From Bacteroidota bacterium (GTDB lineage: Bacteria; Bacteroidota; Ignavibacteria; Kapaibacteriales; HRBIN21), in contig JAUQPL010000003.1 of the NCBI GenBank assembly GCA_030550395.1, forward strand, positions 62,001-126,000: DNA of 64,000 nt, given 5' to 3'. Positions 7,861-15,152 of the stretch are shown piece after piece. The notes beneath the pieces were generated by a model. The model saw only the letters and a list, made by a program, of their open reading frames with translations. It ran no database searches and was not told where the DNA came from. Position 1 is the first letter of the stretch; each line of letters starts with the position of its first letter. A program made the translations under genes and the position numbers.

Positions 7861-8963
7861 TGCGGGTCAATGGGGTGCATTACCGTACAATTTGGCGGCA
7901 TTCGCCCGGAACAATTGCTCTGGTTGATCAACGCTTCCTGCCGCACCGGTTTGTGGTTGAAGAAATTCGCACCCTCGATGCCCTTGCCGAGGCAATCCGG
8001 CAGATGCATATCCGGGGTGCGATTGCTCTGGGTGCTGCGGCGGCTTATGGACTGGAGTTGGCGGCGGAGGGGGCATCCGATGCTGAGCTCTGGTCGGCAC
8101 TTCAGGAGGCCGCCAGGGTGTTGAAACAGACTCGTCCGACGGCCATCAACATCGCTTGGGCTGTTGATTCAATTATGGCGGTGCTGCAGGATGTGGAAGA
8201 CCCTGCTCAGAGGCGGCAGTGCTTGCGTGGGGCTGTGGATGCCCTCGTGGAAGGCGAAGTGGAGCGCTGCCGCCGGATTGGGGAGCATGGAGCACGCCTG
8301 CTGCAGCAGATTGCCCAAGAGAAAGGGAATCGGTGTATCCACGTCCTGACGCACTGCAATGCGGGTTGGCTGGGCTGTGTGGATTACGGAACAGCCCTTG
8401 CCCCAGTTTACATCGCCGCAGATCGCGGCATTCCCCTTCACGTCTGGGTGAGCGAGACCCGTCCCCGCAATCAGGGAGCAGCTTTGACGGCGTGGGAACT
8501 GCAGCAGCAAGGTATCCCGTATACAATTGTTGCCGATAATGCCTGCGGGTACTTACTCCAGCGTGGGATGGTGGACCTTGTCCTTGTTGGAGCCGATCGC
8601 ATTACTCGGCGGGGGGACGTTGCCAACAAAATTGGCACCTACCTCAAAGCGCTTGCCTGCCGCGAGCACGGGGTGCCCTTCTACGTTGCTGCACCGACTT
8701 CGTCGGTGGACTGGGAGCTGGAGGATGGTGCGGCTATCCCTATTGAAGAACGCAATCCAGAGGAGGTCCACACAGCTTGCGGGTTACATGCCAGTGAGAT
8801 TCTAAGCGTCCGCCTCACCCCGCAGGGGGCTGCGGCCTGGAATCCCGCCTTTGATGTGACCCCGGCGGCACTGGTCACGGCTATTCTAACCGAGCACGGC
8901 CTCTTCCCTGCTACCCCGGAAGGGTTGAAACGGCTGGAGCTCTGCGCCCATGCTCAAGCCTGA
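7860..8963 (+). CDS. mtnA: S-methyl-5-thioribose-1-phosphate isomerase
   Basis: MtnA converts methylthioribose-1-phosphate to methylthioribulose-1-phosphate in methionine salvage; relatives also act on 5-deoxyribose-1-phosphate. The 367-residue protein has catalytic Cys166 (THCNAGWLG) and Asp246 (VGADRI), plus WVSETRPRNQGA and NKIGTY. The phosphate-binding loop reads IRGAIALGAAAAYG at 51-64, whereas most homologues have RGAPAIG, so the Pro-Ala-Ile part is altered but Arg-Gly-Ala is kept. The start is coupled to pdxA and the end overlaps the aldolase gene by 14 bases, consistent with a salvage operon. Confidence 0.9.
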   Translation: MRVNGVHYRTIWRHSPGTIALVDQRFLPHRFVVEEIRTLDALAEAIRQMHIRGAIALGAAAAYGLELAAEGASDAELWSALQEAARVLKQTRPTAINIAWAVDSIMAVLQDVEDPAQRRQCLRGAVDALVEGEVERCRRIGEHGARLLQQIAQEKGNRCIHVLTHCNAGWLGCVDYGTALAPVYIAADRGIPLHVWVSETRPRNQGAALTAWELQQQGIPYTIVADNACGYLLQRGMVDLVLVGADRITRRGDVANKIGTYLKALACREHGVPFYVAAPTSSVDWELEDGAAIPIEERNPEEVHTACGLHASEILSVRLTPQGAAAWNPAFDVTPAALVTAILTEHGLFPATPEGLKRLELCAHAQA

Positions 8964-9648
8964 AGGCGTCATTAAGTTCCACGATGTGTGGCAGCAGGGG
9001 CCATTGCCGGATTCCCCTCTGCTGTGGGAATTGTGCCGGTGGAGGAACCTGCTCTTCCGATGTGGGCTCATTGGAGCTACCGATGGGGTGGGATACGGTA
9101 ACCTCAGTGTGCGGTGTGGGGAGGGAGTGCATTTCTTCATTACCGGCAGTGGTACTGGTTGCCTTCCAGAGCTGCGACCGGAACACTGCGCTGAAGTTTT
9201 TGCCGTGGATATAGAGCACAACAGGCTTTTTTCCCGTGGGCTTGTCCGGGCATCTTCGGAAAGCCTCAGCCATGCTGCTCTGTACCGCTCTTCGCCCCTC
9301 ATTGGGGCCGTGCTCCACGTCCACCATCACGGGCTGTGGCAGCGCCTTCGGGGGCGAGTGCCCACAACCGAGGAGCATTATACCTACGGCACACCGGAGC
9401 TTGCCCTTGCTCTACAGTCCCTGTACCACCGCTTTTCGCTTGGCCAGAGGGGACTCATTGTGATGGGTGGGCATCCGGATGGATTATTGAGCTTTGGGGC
9501 GACACTGGAGGAGGTAGCTTCGCTTGTGTTGGAAGCTTTGCAAACAGAAGGGCTCCCTCCTACGGTGTCACCCGGATACTCAGCACCCCCCGAACATCTC
9601 CCAGGCGGAAACCGCGTGCCCGATCCTCGGGATAGCGCTCCGCAATAG
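8950..9648 (+). CDS. Class II aldolase/adducin-family protein (MtnB-like or deoxypentose aldolase)
   Basis: This zinc-dependent sugar-phosphate aldolase/dehydratase family member has YGNLSVR (49-55), the glycine-rich TGSGTG (65-70), ASSES-LSH with a probable catalytic Glu104, zinc-site VLHVHHHG (His123, His125) and GHPDGLLSFG with His175. Co-translation with mtnA suggests it acts on methylthioribulose-1-phosphate (MtnB-type dehydratase) or cleaves it to dihydroxyacetone phosphate and an aldehyde. Sequence alone does not separate these. The conserved domain ends near residue 201. The last roughly 30 residues are Pro-rich and read antisense through the 3' end of the DUF3365 gene, an 89-base convergent overlap. 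Confidence 0.8.
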   Translation: MLKPEGVIKFHDVWQQGPLPDSPLLWELCRWRNLLFRCGLIGATDGVGYGNLSVRCGEGVHFFITGSGTGCLPELRPEHCAEVFAVDIEHNRLFSRGLVRASSESLSHAALYRSSPLIGAVLHVHHHGLWQRLRGRVPTTEEHYTYGTPELALALQSLYHRFSLGQRGLIVMGGHPDGLLSFGATLEEVASLVLEALQTEGLPPTVSPGYSAPPEHLPGGNRVPDPRDSAPQ

Positions 9649-10159
9649 CGGTGGCGACCGTGGGCGGGATATCCTGGACGTCCCCGTGACAGAGCAGACA
9701 CAAGGGCGTTGTGATGACAATCGGGCGCAGAGTACGGACTTCTACACCCTGCGTAATGACTACAAACGTGTCCAGCGAACGTCCTTCAGCTTTCCATCGC
9801 TGGAACTGCTCGATCCACCATGCTTCGGTGCTGTCGGGCTGGTTGCGGGGATTTCGCCATCGGAGAGCCGTTCGCCGGAGCTGGATACCATGCTGGCGGG
9901 CAAAGAGCTCGGTGAAATGCTGGGCTGTATCGGCGCAGACGGAAACAGCCTGTTCCGGTCCACGCTCCAGCGCAGAGCTCAAAAGCTGCTGGAGCTGCTG
10001 GAGGAATCCACGTCCGAGGCTGTCCAGAGCTTGTGCAGTCCACGGAGGACGCTGCGCGTGAAGCTCCTGCTGCATTTGCTGCCACCAGATGAGCGCCAAG
10101 ATGATGCCGAAGATAAGCAGCACAACAAGCCCTCCGACAAGAGTATGTTCGCTCTTCAT
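9560..10159 (-). CDS. Membrane-anchored DUF3365 (Tll0287-like) c-type heme protein
   Basis: The 199-residue protein has one N-terminal transmembrane helix (about 8-27) and an extracytoplasmic domain. That domain carries RNPRNQPD (102-109), a single heme-binding CLLCH (154-158) and the closing motif YPEDRARGFRLGDVRG typical of the DUF3365/Tll0287 family. It probably binds one covalent heme and may sense redox state or ligands. It follows the DCC-family gene with a four-base ATGA overlap. Its 3' end overlaps the aldolase gene convergently. The ccmB gene at 18785 would fit a need for cytochrome c maturation. Confidence 0.82.
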   Translation of the reverse strand: MKSEHTLVGGLVVLLIFGIILALIWWQQMQQELHAQRPPWTAQALDSLGRGFLQQLQQLLSSALERGPEQAVSVCADTAQHFTELFARQHGIQLRRTALRWRNPRNQPDSTEAWWIEQFQRWKAEGRSLDTFVVITQGVEVRTLRPIVITTPLCLLCHGDVQDIPPTVATAIAERYPEDRARGFRLGDVRGVLSIRVTP

Positions 10160-10515
10160 GGCTTATCGTAGTTGAGGGGACATGTAGCACGACCAAAGAG
10201 CGCATAGCGGTGTTGTGCAACCCAGCGGTAACACCCCTGGCGGAGTCCGGTAGGCAGCCGTTGGAGGAGCCAGGCTGCTATACGGAGGCTACCTCCAAGC
10301 TGAGAGAGCATGACACAGAGGGCTTCAGCGGCTTCCCAGCGATGGTGCCCATCCTCCACAACCAGTGCCTCACTGCCGGCAGGTAAGGGGAGAAGCCTCA
10401 GCGAGAGACCCCGGCTCTGGGCTCTCTGCTGAATCCAGCGCCCCAGACGGCTGCAGAGCGCACAGTCAGCGTCAATCCAGACGGTTAGAGAGCTGAGATC
10501 TCCAGGGTGCGCCAT
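10156..10515 (-). CDS. DCC-family (DUF393) thiol-disulfide oxidoreductase-like protein
   Basis: The 119-residue protein begins with VWIDADCALCSRLGRWI, the DxxCxxC hallmark (Cys18, Cys21) of the DUF393/DCC family. It also has the mid-protein HHRWEAAEALCVMLSQLGG and ends YALFGRATC, both typical. The family is thioredoxin-like and inferred to act in disulfide chemistry, but substrates are unknown. The ATG at 10515 lies 31 bases inside the amidohydrolase gene, and the end overlaps the DUF3365 gene by ATGA. The heme protein next door makes a redox role plausible. Confidence 0.82.
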   Translation of the reverse strand: MAHPGDLSSLTVWIDADCALCSRLGRWIQQRAQSRGLSLRLLPLPAGSEALVVEDGHHRWEAAEALCVMLSQLGGSLRIAAWLLQRLPTGLRQGCYRWVAQHRYALFGRATCPLNYDKP

Positions 10516-11672
10516 GCAACAGCTGCTAACAGTGCGGCACCAATTGGTAATGCTCGTTCATCGGGAGCGAAGGACGGATGGTGTAGTCCCGGCATTGTCT
10601 GCTGTTCCGGGGGGCGAACGCCAAGGAGCCAGAAAGCTGCGGGAAAGCGTTGGCTATAGTAGGCAAAATCCTCTGCCCACATCACCGGGCGGAAAGGCAC
10701 AATGTGATCGCTACCGAGCAGTTCCAGGGCAACTTCTCGGACAAGCTCCGTTGCCTGTTCATCGTTGATCAATGGAGGATATCCAGCTCGGACTTCCAAG
10801 GTAGCCTCCACGCCGTGCAGGGCTGCAAGGCTTTCTGTTGTCTGCCGGAGCCAGTCAAGGGCTTCTTGGCGCCATTTCTGGTCGAAGCTGCGGAGAGTTC
10901 CCTGGAGCTGTACCTCTGGGGGAATGATGTTGGTAGCGCTTCCCCCATGGATTGCCGTAATGGAGAGCACAGCCGGCGTTAGTGGATCCCGTCGGCGGCT
11001 GATGAGGGTCTGTGCCTGGCAGATGAAGGAGGCTGCTGCCACGATCGGGTCGCCCGTCTGCTGCGGTTGTGCCGCATGCCCACCGGCAGCCCGGAAACGC
11101 CAGTAGAGCTCATCGGTTCCTGCAAAAATTGGTCCTGCTGCTATGGCAATGGAGCCGACAGGCAATTCGGGCAAGACATGTTGTCCGAATACAGCAATCG
11201 GTGCCGTTTCATCCAAGGCTCCTTCGGCAAGCACTCGGCTGGCTCCTCCTGGGAGCTGCTCCTCGCCTGGCTGGAAGAGAACAAGTACGGTTCCGGGTAA
11301 CTCCGCCTCCCGTTCCTTCAGCAGCGCTGCGGCTCCCAGCAGCATGGCTGTGTGCATATCGTGACCGCAGGCGTGCATGATTCCTTCATGCTCAGAGGCA
11401 AAGGGAAGCCCTGTTTGTTCCACGATGGGTAGGGCATCAATATCGGCGCGGAGCACAACGCGTCGCTCCCCCGTGCCGATTGTAGCGAGCGTTCCAGTAG
11501 TAGCGGTGGTCGTGTAGGGGATACCGAGTTGGCGAAGAACTTCCCGGATATAGGCAGCAGTCCGGTGCTCCTGGAAAGACAACTCTGGGTGTTGGTGCAG
11601 CCACCGACGATGCCGCTGGATTTCGGCAGAAAGTCCTAGAGCACGCCGGTAGAGAGCCTGTTCCCGCTTCAC
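10485..11672 (-). CDS. M20-family amidohydrolase (N-acyl-amino-acid deacylase type)
   Basis: This two-metal peptidase-family enzyme hydrolyses N-acyl amino acids. The 395-residue protein has RADIDALPI, HACGHDMHTAM, FQPGEE and the lid-domain GGSATNIIP, followed by WAEDFAYY near the end. The start is GTG at 11672, because it overlaps the dapF stop (GTGA) and has GGAGGAGG six bases upstream. The frame stays open to an ATG at 11843, but that extension is only antifold Gly/Pro-rich sequence. Position after dapF raises the possibility of an N-acetyl-diaminopimelate deacetylase, though hippurate or aminoacylase activity fits equally well. Confidence 0.88.
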   Translation of the reverse strand: MKREQALYRRALGLSAEIQRHRRWLHQHPELSFQEHRTAAYIREVLRQLGIPYTTTATTGTLATIGTGERRVVLRADIDALPIVEQTGLPFASEHEGIMHACGHDMHTAMLLGAAALLKEREAELPGTVLVLFQPGEEQLPGGASRVLAEGALDETAPIAVFGQHVLPELPVGSIAIAAGPIFAGTDELYWRFRAAGGHAAQPQQTGDPIVAAASFICQAQTLISRRRDPLTPAVLSITAIHGGSATNIIPPEVQLQGTLRSFDQKWRQEALDWLRQTTESLAALHGVEATLEVRAGYPPLINDEQATELVREVALELLGSDHIVPFRPVMWAEDFAYYSQRFPAAFWLLGVRPPEQQTMPGLHHPSFAPDERALPIGAALLAAVAWRTLEISAL

Positions 11673-12508
11673 TCGTCCTCCTCCAAGGAAACTTCCACAG
11701 TATCCGTCCCTAAGACTTCCACGCTTCCCTCTAAGAAGAGGGCCTGGAGCTGTTCCGGGGCTTCGCCTTCCCAGTCTACCCGTAGGGGGCTTCGGCTCGG
11801 GGGCAGGATTGTAATCGGGGGGTGGAGTCGTTCCGCGCTCCATGCTGTGAGCGCCACTGCCATGGCTGCCGTCCCGCAGGCTTGGGTCTCTTGCTCAACT
11901 CCACGTTCGTACGTGCGGACCTGGATGGAGCCGTCCTCTGCGATGGTATAGAAGCTGACATTTACCCCTGTAGGGGCAAATGCTGGATGGAAACGCAGCA
12001 GGCGTCCAAGCTGCTCTACAGGGAGCTGCTCCAGGCTACTGTGGATGCCGGTGGAGGAGAGTTCGTGGATAGGAATGACTACGTGCGGGGCGCCAACATC
12101 GGCGAACCAGAGGCGAAGGTCTCCCGTAGGAAGACGGAGTTGACGTTCCTGCGGGAATATTCGGGGTGGAGGCAAACGTAGGCGGATCCCGCCTTCGACG
12201 GCAACGGCGCTGATTGGCATGTCCGCAAAGAGCAGGGTGAGTTCACGGTGCCGTTCGCCCATTGCAATAGAAGCGGCACAACGTGCCCCATTGCCACAGA
12301 GCATGCCCGTAGAGCCGTCGGGATTGAAAAACAGCACGGGGACAACCCCGCGTGCATCTGCCTTTCTGAGCACTAACAGTCCGTCCGTCCAACGGCATAG
12401 CTGCGGAGCTAAACGTTGCCAGACCTCCACCGGAAAGCGCCGGCGTCCTTCCCGCACCAGCGTAAAAGTATTCCCTGCCCCTGATACGTATGTGACGGCA
12501 ATGTTCAT
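11669..12508 (-). CDS. dapF: Diaminopimelate epimerase
   Basis: DapF interconverts LL- and meso-diaminopimelate for lysine and peptidoglycan synthesis. The 279-residue protein has the two active-site cysteines in their usual settings, Cys71 in CGNGARCAAS and Cys211 in ETQACGTAAMA. It also has the N-terminal GAGNTF motif and DVGAPHVV. It starts seven bases after the end of the inositol-phosphatase gene and overlaps the M20 gene, placing it in a leftward operon. Together with asd at 24311 it covers two steps of the diaminopimelate route in this window. Confidence 0.93.
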   Translation of the reverse strand: MNIAVTYVSGAGNTFTLVREGRRRFPVEVWQRLAPQLCRWTDGLLVLRKADARGVVPVLFFNPDGSTGMLCGNGARCAASIAMGERHRELTLLFADMPISAVAVEGGIRLRLPPPRIFPQERQLRLPTGDLRLWFADVGAPHVVIPIHELSSTGIHSSLEQLPVEQLGRLLRFHPAFAPTGVNVSFYTIAEDGSIQVRTYERGVEQETQACGTAAMAVALTAWSAERLHPPITILPPSRSPLRVDWEGEAPEQLQALFLEGSVEVLGTDTVEVSLEEDE

Positions 12509-12514
12509 CCCCCG

Positions 12515-13321
12515 CTATGCCTGAAGGATTGCAAGAAGCTGTTCGTGCAATTGCCCGTTGCTGGCGACAATAGATGAGCGCAGATGCAAACGATACACGG
12601 TGTTGTCGTAGTGTGTGACTCGACCTCCTGCCTCTTGTACCATCAACACTCCGGCGGCGACATCCCATGGGTTGAGAGCAATTTCCCAGAAGCCGTCAAA
12701 GCGTCCGGCGGCGACGTAGGCTAAATCCAGTGCTGCCGAGCCTAAGCGCCGAACTGGGATACCGAGGCGGAGAAAGCGCAGGAAGTGCTCCATACAGTTG
12801 CCCGGGTTCTCTGCAACGTTATACGGAAAGCCTGTTACCAAAATTGCCTCCTCCAAGGCAGAGGTTTCCGAAACCCGAAGCCGCTGCCCATTAAGCCATG
12901 CCCCTTCTCCCCGGACGGCTGTGAAGAGCTCTCCCAGAAGAGGCTGGTAGATGACGCCGCAGAGAATCTCCTCATTCCACACAGCGGCAATACTGACGCA
13001 GAAGATGGGAATCCCATGCGCAAAGTTGACAGTGCCATCCAGGGGGTCAACGAGCCAGCATACGGAATCGGCAGATTCTGTGCCTGACCGCCCACTCTCT
13101 TCTGCCCAAAAGTACGATTGGGGGAAGCGCTGTCGGAGCCGTTCAACGATAAGAAATTCCGCCTGGCGGTCGTACTCTGTCACCACGTTGTGGTGCCCTT
13201 CCTTGCGCTCTACTACCGATGCCCGACCGAATCCCGTGCGGAGTAGTGCTCCGGCCTCTACCGCTGCCTCTATCGCAGCGGCAAGGAGTTCCCGAAGCTC
13301 CGTCCTTGCGATTGTGCCCAT
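12515..13321 (-). CDS. Inositol-1-monophosphatase family phosphatase (SuhB-like)
   Basis: This magnesium-dependent sugar/inositol phosphatase has the family metal motifs WAEESG, WLVDPLDGTVNFAHG and, near the C-terminus, NPWDVAAGVLMVQEAGG. The start at 13321 gives 268 residues and is preceded by GGAAGG with good spacing. Upstream ATGs at 13339 and 13375 add residues that read into the MFS gene. Substrates in bacteria range from inositol-1-phosphate to fructose-1,6-bisphosphate or 3'-phosphoadenosine phosphate, so the specificity is open. It overlaps the MFS gene by 52 bases. Confidence 0.9.
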   Translation of the reverse strand: MGTIARTELRELLAAAIEAAVEAGALLRTGFGRASVVERKEGHHNVVTEYDRQAEFLIVERLRQRFPQSYFWAEESGRSGTESADSVCWLVDPLDGTVNFAHGIPIFCVSIAAVWNEEILCGVIYQPLLGELFTAVRGEGAWLNGQRLRVSETSALEEAILVTGFPYNVAENPGNCMEHFLRFLRLGIPVRRLGSAALDLAYVAAGRFDGFWEIALNPWDVAAGVLMVQEAGGRVTHYDNTVYRLHLRSSIVASNGQLHEQLLAILQA

Positions 13322-14466
13322 CGTATCCGACCTTCCCATACTCGCCATCCGCCCACAATCCCGATGACCATGCATACAACAGTAGCTGCAACCAATCCCG
13401 GTGGCAGTATCCCCGTTATTGCCCCAGCAACCAGGGGTCCGCTGACAATCCCACCGGAGTAGAAGACGTAGAGGAGAGCAAAGGCAGAGCCGCGGAGAGT
13501 AGGAGGTGCGTACTCAAACGTTAAGAAGTGAAGCGAGGGGAAGACAAGCCCAAAGCCCACACCGTATATACCCATGACAGCAACAAGTTGCCAAAGTTCG
13601 GGGATCCACCACAGCACTGCCATGCAAGCAGCGATAATGCTCAATCCCAGCAGGGTTCGTCCCAGAGAATGCCACTGGCGTAGGAACGCCATCACGGGAA
13701 CAGCTACCAGTGCCATCCATCCCAGCAGCGCTCCCGCCGTCGCTGTCGTATAGCCCCGTTCCGTAAGGAGGAGGGGAAACCCGTATGCCAGCACCCCCGT
13801 GCAGAAGGTGAATGCAGCAGTAACCCCGTAGAGGGCAACCAACATTGGGATGCGCAGGAGCGCCAATGGTTTGATAGCCGAAGGATCCACCGCTTTCTGA
13901 AAAGTTTCCGGCACAGAGCGCCATAGGAGAAGCGCCGTCATTGCCATCATCAGGGCAATCCCGATGAAAAGGGTTGGAGCTCCCCAAGCTCGAGCGACAG
14001 CACCCCCGATGGGTGGGGCTACAATTGCTGCAATTCCGACCAATGCCCCGGCATATCCCATAGCTTCCGCACGACGCACGCCAGCGCGTTCACCAATGAG
14101 AGCGAACAGCGCCGGAAGGAAGAAGGCACCGGCAAGTGCATGCAGGACCCGGAACACAATGAGCCACCACACCGATGGCACTGCCCCGTAGAGCCCAACA
14201 GCGAACGCAGCTCCCAGAAAGCTCACAAGCAGAGGAGGCTTGCGCCCGACCACATCCGCTGCATATCCGCCCACAACCTGCATAAGGAGCCCAACGAGCG
14301 AATACACGCTCACGGCAAGCCCGATCTGCCATGCCTCAGCCCCCAGTGAATGCACGTAGACCGGAAGGACCGGCAGAAGGGCAAATGTGTCGAAGAAGCC
14401 TACAAATACCGCCACTGCCAGAACCCATGCTGTTCTGCCTTCCCTGCCCGGTCCCGACTGTGCCAT
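13270..14466 (-). CDS. Major facilitator superfamily transporter
   Basis: This is a twelve-helix secondary transporter of about 398 residues. The motif-A-like loop GYAADVVGRKP follows helix 2, and long hydrophobic segments run throughout. The closest resemblance is to drug-efflux MFS proteins (YfcJ/YhhS-like), but the substrate cannot be read from sequence. The true start is the ATG at 14466: the frame is open further upstream only because it runs through the tRNA-Leu gene. It lies downstream of the two tRNAs and their terminator, so it likely has its own promoter or depends on read-through. Confidence 0.85.
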   Translation of the reverse strand: MAQSGPGREGRTAWVLAVAVFVGFFDTFALLPVLPVYVHSLGAEAWQIGLAVSVYSLVGLLMQVVGGYAADVVGRKPPLLVSFLGAAFAVGLYGAVPSVWWLIVFRVLHALAGAFFLPALFALIGERAGVRRAEAMGYAGALVGIAAIVAPPIGGAVARAWGAPTLFIGIALMMAMTALLLWRSVPETFQKAVDPSAIKPLALLRIPMLVALYGVTAAFTFCTGVLAYGFPLLLTERGYTTATAGALLGWMALVAVPVMAFLRQWHSLGRTLLGLSIIAACMAVLWWIPELWQLVAVMGIYGVGFGLVFPSLHFLTFEYAPPTLRGSAFALLYVFYSGGIVSGPLVAGAITGILPPGLVAATVVCMVIGIVGGWRVWEGRIRWAQSQGRSFGNSLPLR

Positions 14467-14490
14467 GTTCGAATATGTGTCTGCCCGAAT

Positions 14491-14521
14491 ACAAAGAAAG
14501 CGACCACCCGTAGGGTCGCTT
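14491..14521 (-). terminator. Rho-independent terminator after the tRNA pair
   Basis: On the minus strand the 8-bp stem AAGCGACC/GGTCGCTT (14514-14521 with 14498-14505, loop of eight bases) is followed by TTTCTTTGT. It begins seven bases beyond the tRNA-Leu 3' end and ends 25 bases before the MFS start codon. Confidence 0.75.
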
Positions 14522-14527
14522 CCTCTG

Positions 14528-14614
14528 TGCAGGAGGTGGGAGTCGAACCCACACGGGGTTTTCAGCCCCACCGGATTTTGAGTCCGGCGCGTCTGCCAAT
14601 TCCGCCACTCCTGC
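14528..14614 (-). tRNA. tRNA-Leu (anticodon CAA)
   Basis: This is an 87-base class II tRNA. The acceptor stem GCAGGAG pairs with CTCCTGC. The anticodon stem CCGGA/TCCGG encloses the loop CTCAAAA with anticodon CAA. A long variable arm (GGGG/CCCC) marks a leucine tRNA, and the T-loop reads GTTCGACTC. No 3' CCA is encoded. It is separated from tRNA-Val by a single base, so both must be cut from one precursor. Confidence 0.93.
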
Positions 14615-14615
14615 G

Positions 14616-14690
14616 TGGGCAGAGGGAGAGTCGAACTCCCGACCTCTTGCTTGTAAGGCAAGCGCTCTGGACCACCTGAGCTATCTGCCC
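14616..14690 (-). tRNA. tRNA-Val (anticodon TAC)
   Basis: This is a 75-base class I tRNA. The acceptor stem GGGCAGA pairs with TCTGCCC with discriminator A. The anticodon stem CTTGC/GCAAG has loop CTTACAA with anticodon TAC, and the T-loop reads GTTCGACTC. CCA is not encoded. It is the first gene of the two-tRNA transcript, with a -7-like element eight bases upstream. Confidence 0.93.
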
Positions 14691-14697
14691 GCCAAGT

Positions 14698-14706
14698 GCA
14701 AATTTA
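14698..14706 (-). promoter_or_regulatory. Bacteroidota-type -7 element of the tRNA operon
   Basis: The minus strand reads TAAATTTGC, an exact match to TAnnTTTG. With initiation about seven bases downstream, transcription would begin almost at the mature 5' end of tRNA-Val. No convincing -33 box is seen. Confidence 0.55.
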
Positions 14707-15152
14707 CAACACCGCCTCCCAAAACCGCTTTGGTTTCTGCCACATGTACTGAAGCTTCCCCAATGCCGACTGCACTGAAGCTGAGCGCAGCCATACTCCC
14801 TACGCTCGCAAAATACCCTGCCGCATACGGCATGCTCATCTCCATTGCCCTTGCGCTGGCCCTAACGGAAGCCTGCCACTGCTTGCCACCGGACAATGGG
14901 GCACGCTGACCATATCCGTGTCCGGCACATGGATGTAAAGCGTGCCCCCAACATGCCGCAGCAAGGCTAGTGGAACGTTCCGGCCCAGAACCGGAATCCC
15001 CGTGAGGCTTGTCCAGGCGAAGCACTGGACTCCTTCACAAGCTAGCCCCTGTCCCAACCAACCCCGGGAAGCTCTCGCTTGGCGAATAGATGCTGCCACA
15101 ATTAGCCAGAGTATTCGTCCACTGTCGTGTGGGATTATAGTGCAGGTGGCGC
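14707..15152. other. Intergenic stretch without a confident gene, upstream of icmF
   Basis: This is the longest gap in the window (about 445 bases). No structured RNA that I recognise is present, and the B12-box consensus expected of a cobalamin riboswitch is absent. A short open frame on the plus strand (14763-14909) encodes 48 residues starting MPTALKLSAAILPTL with one hydrophobic segment. A -1 shift near its end would lead into ATGQWGTLTISVSGTWM, suggesting a small or decayed membrane protein. Minus-strand frames at 14836-15099 and 14681-15025 look no better. The region must also hold the icmF promoter. Confidence 0.4.

Noticed and set aside
14466-14661. N-terminal extension of the MFS transporter
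   Set aside because: The open frame continues upstream only because it reads through the tRNA-Leu gene; transporter homology starts at the ATG at 14466.
14691-15152. Cobalamin riboswitch upstream of icmF
   Set aside because: The enzyme needs B12, but I could not find the conserved B12-box pattern (AGYCAGGAGACCTGCC-like) or its neighbouring helices on the plus strand.
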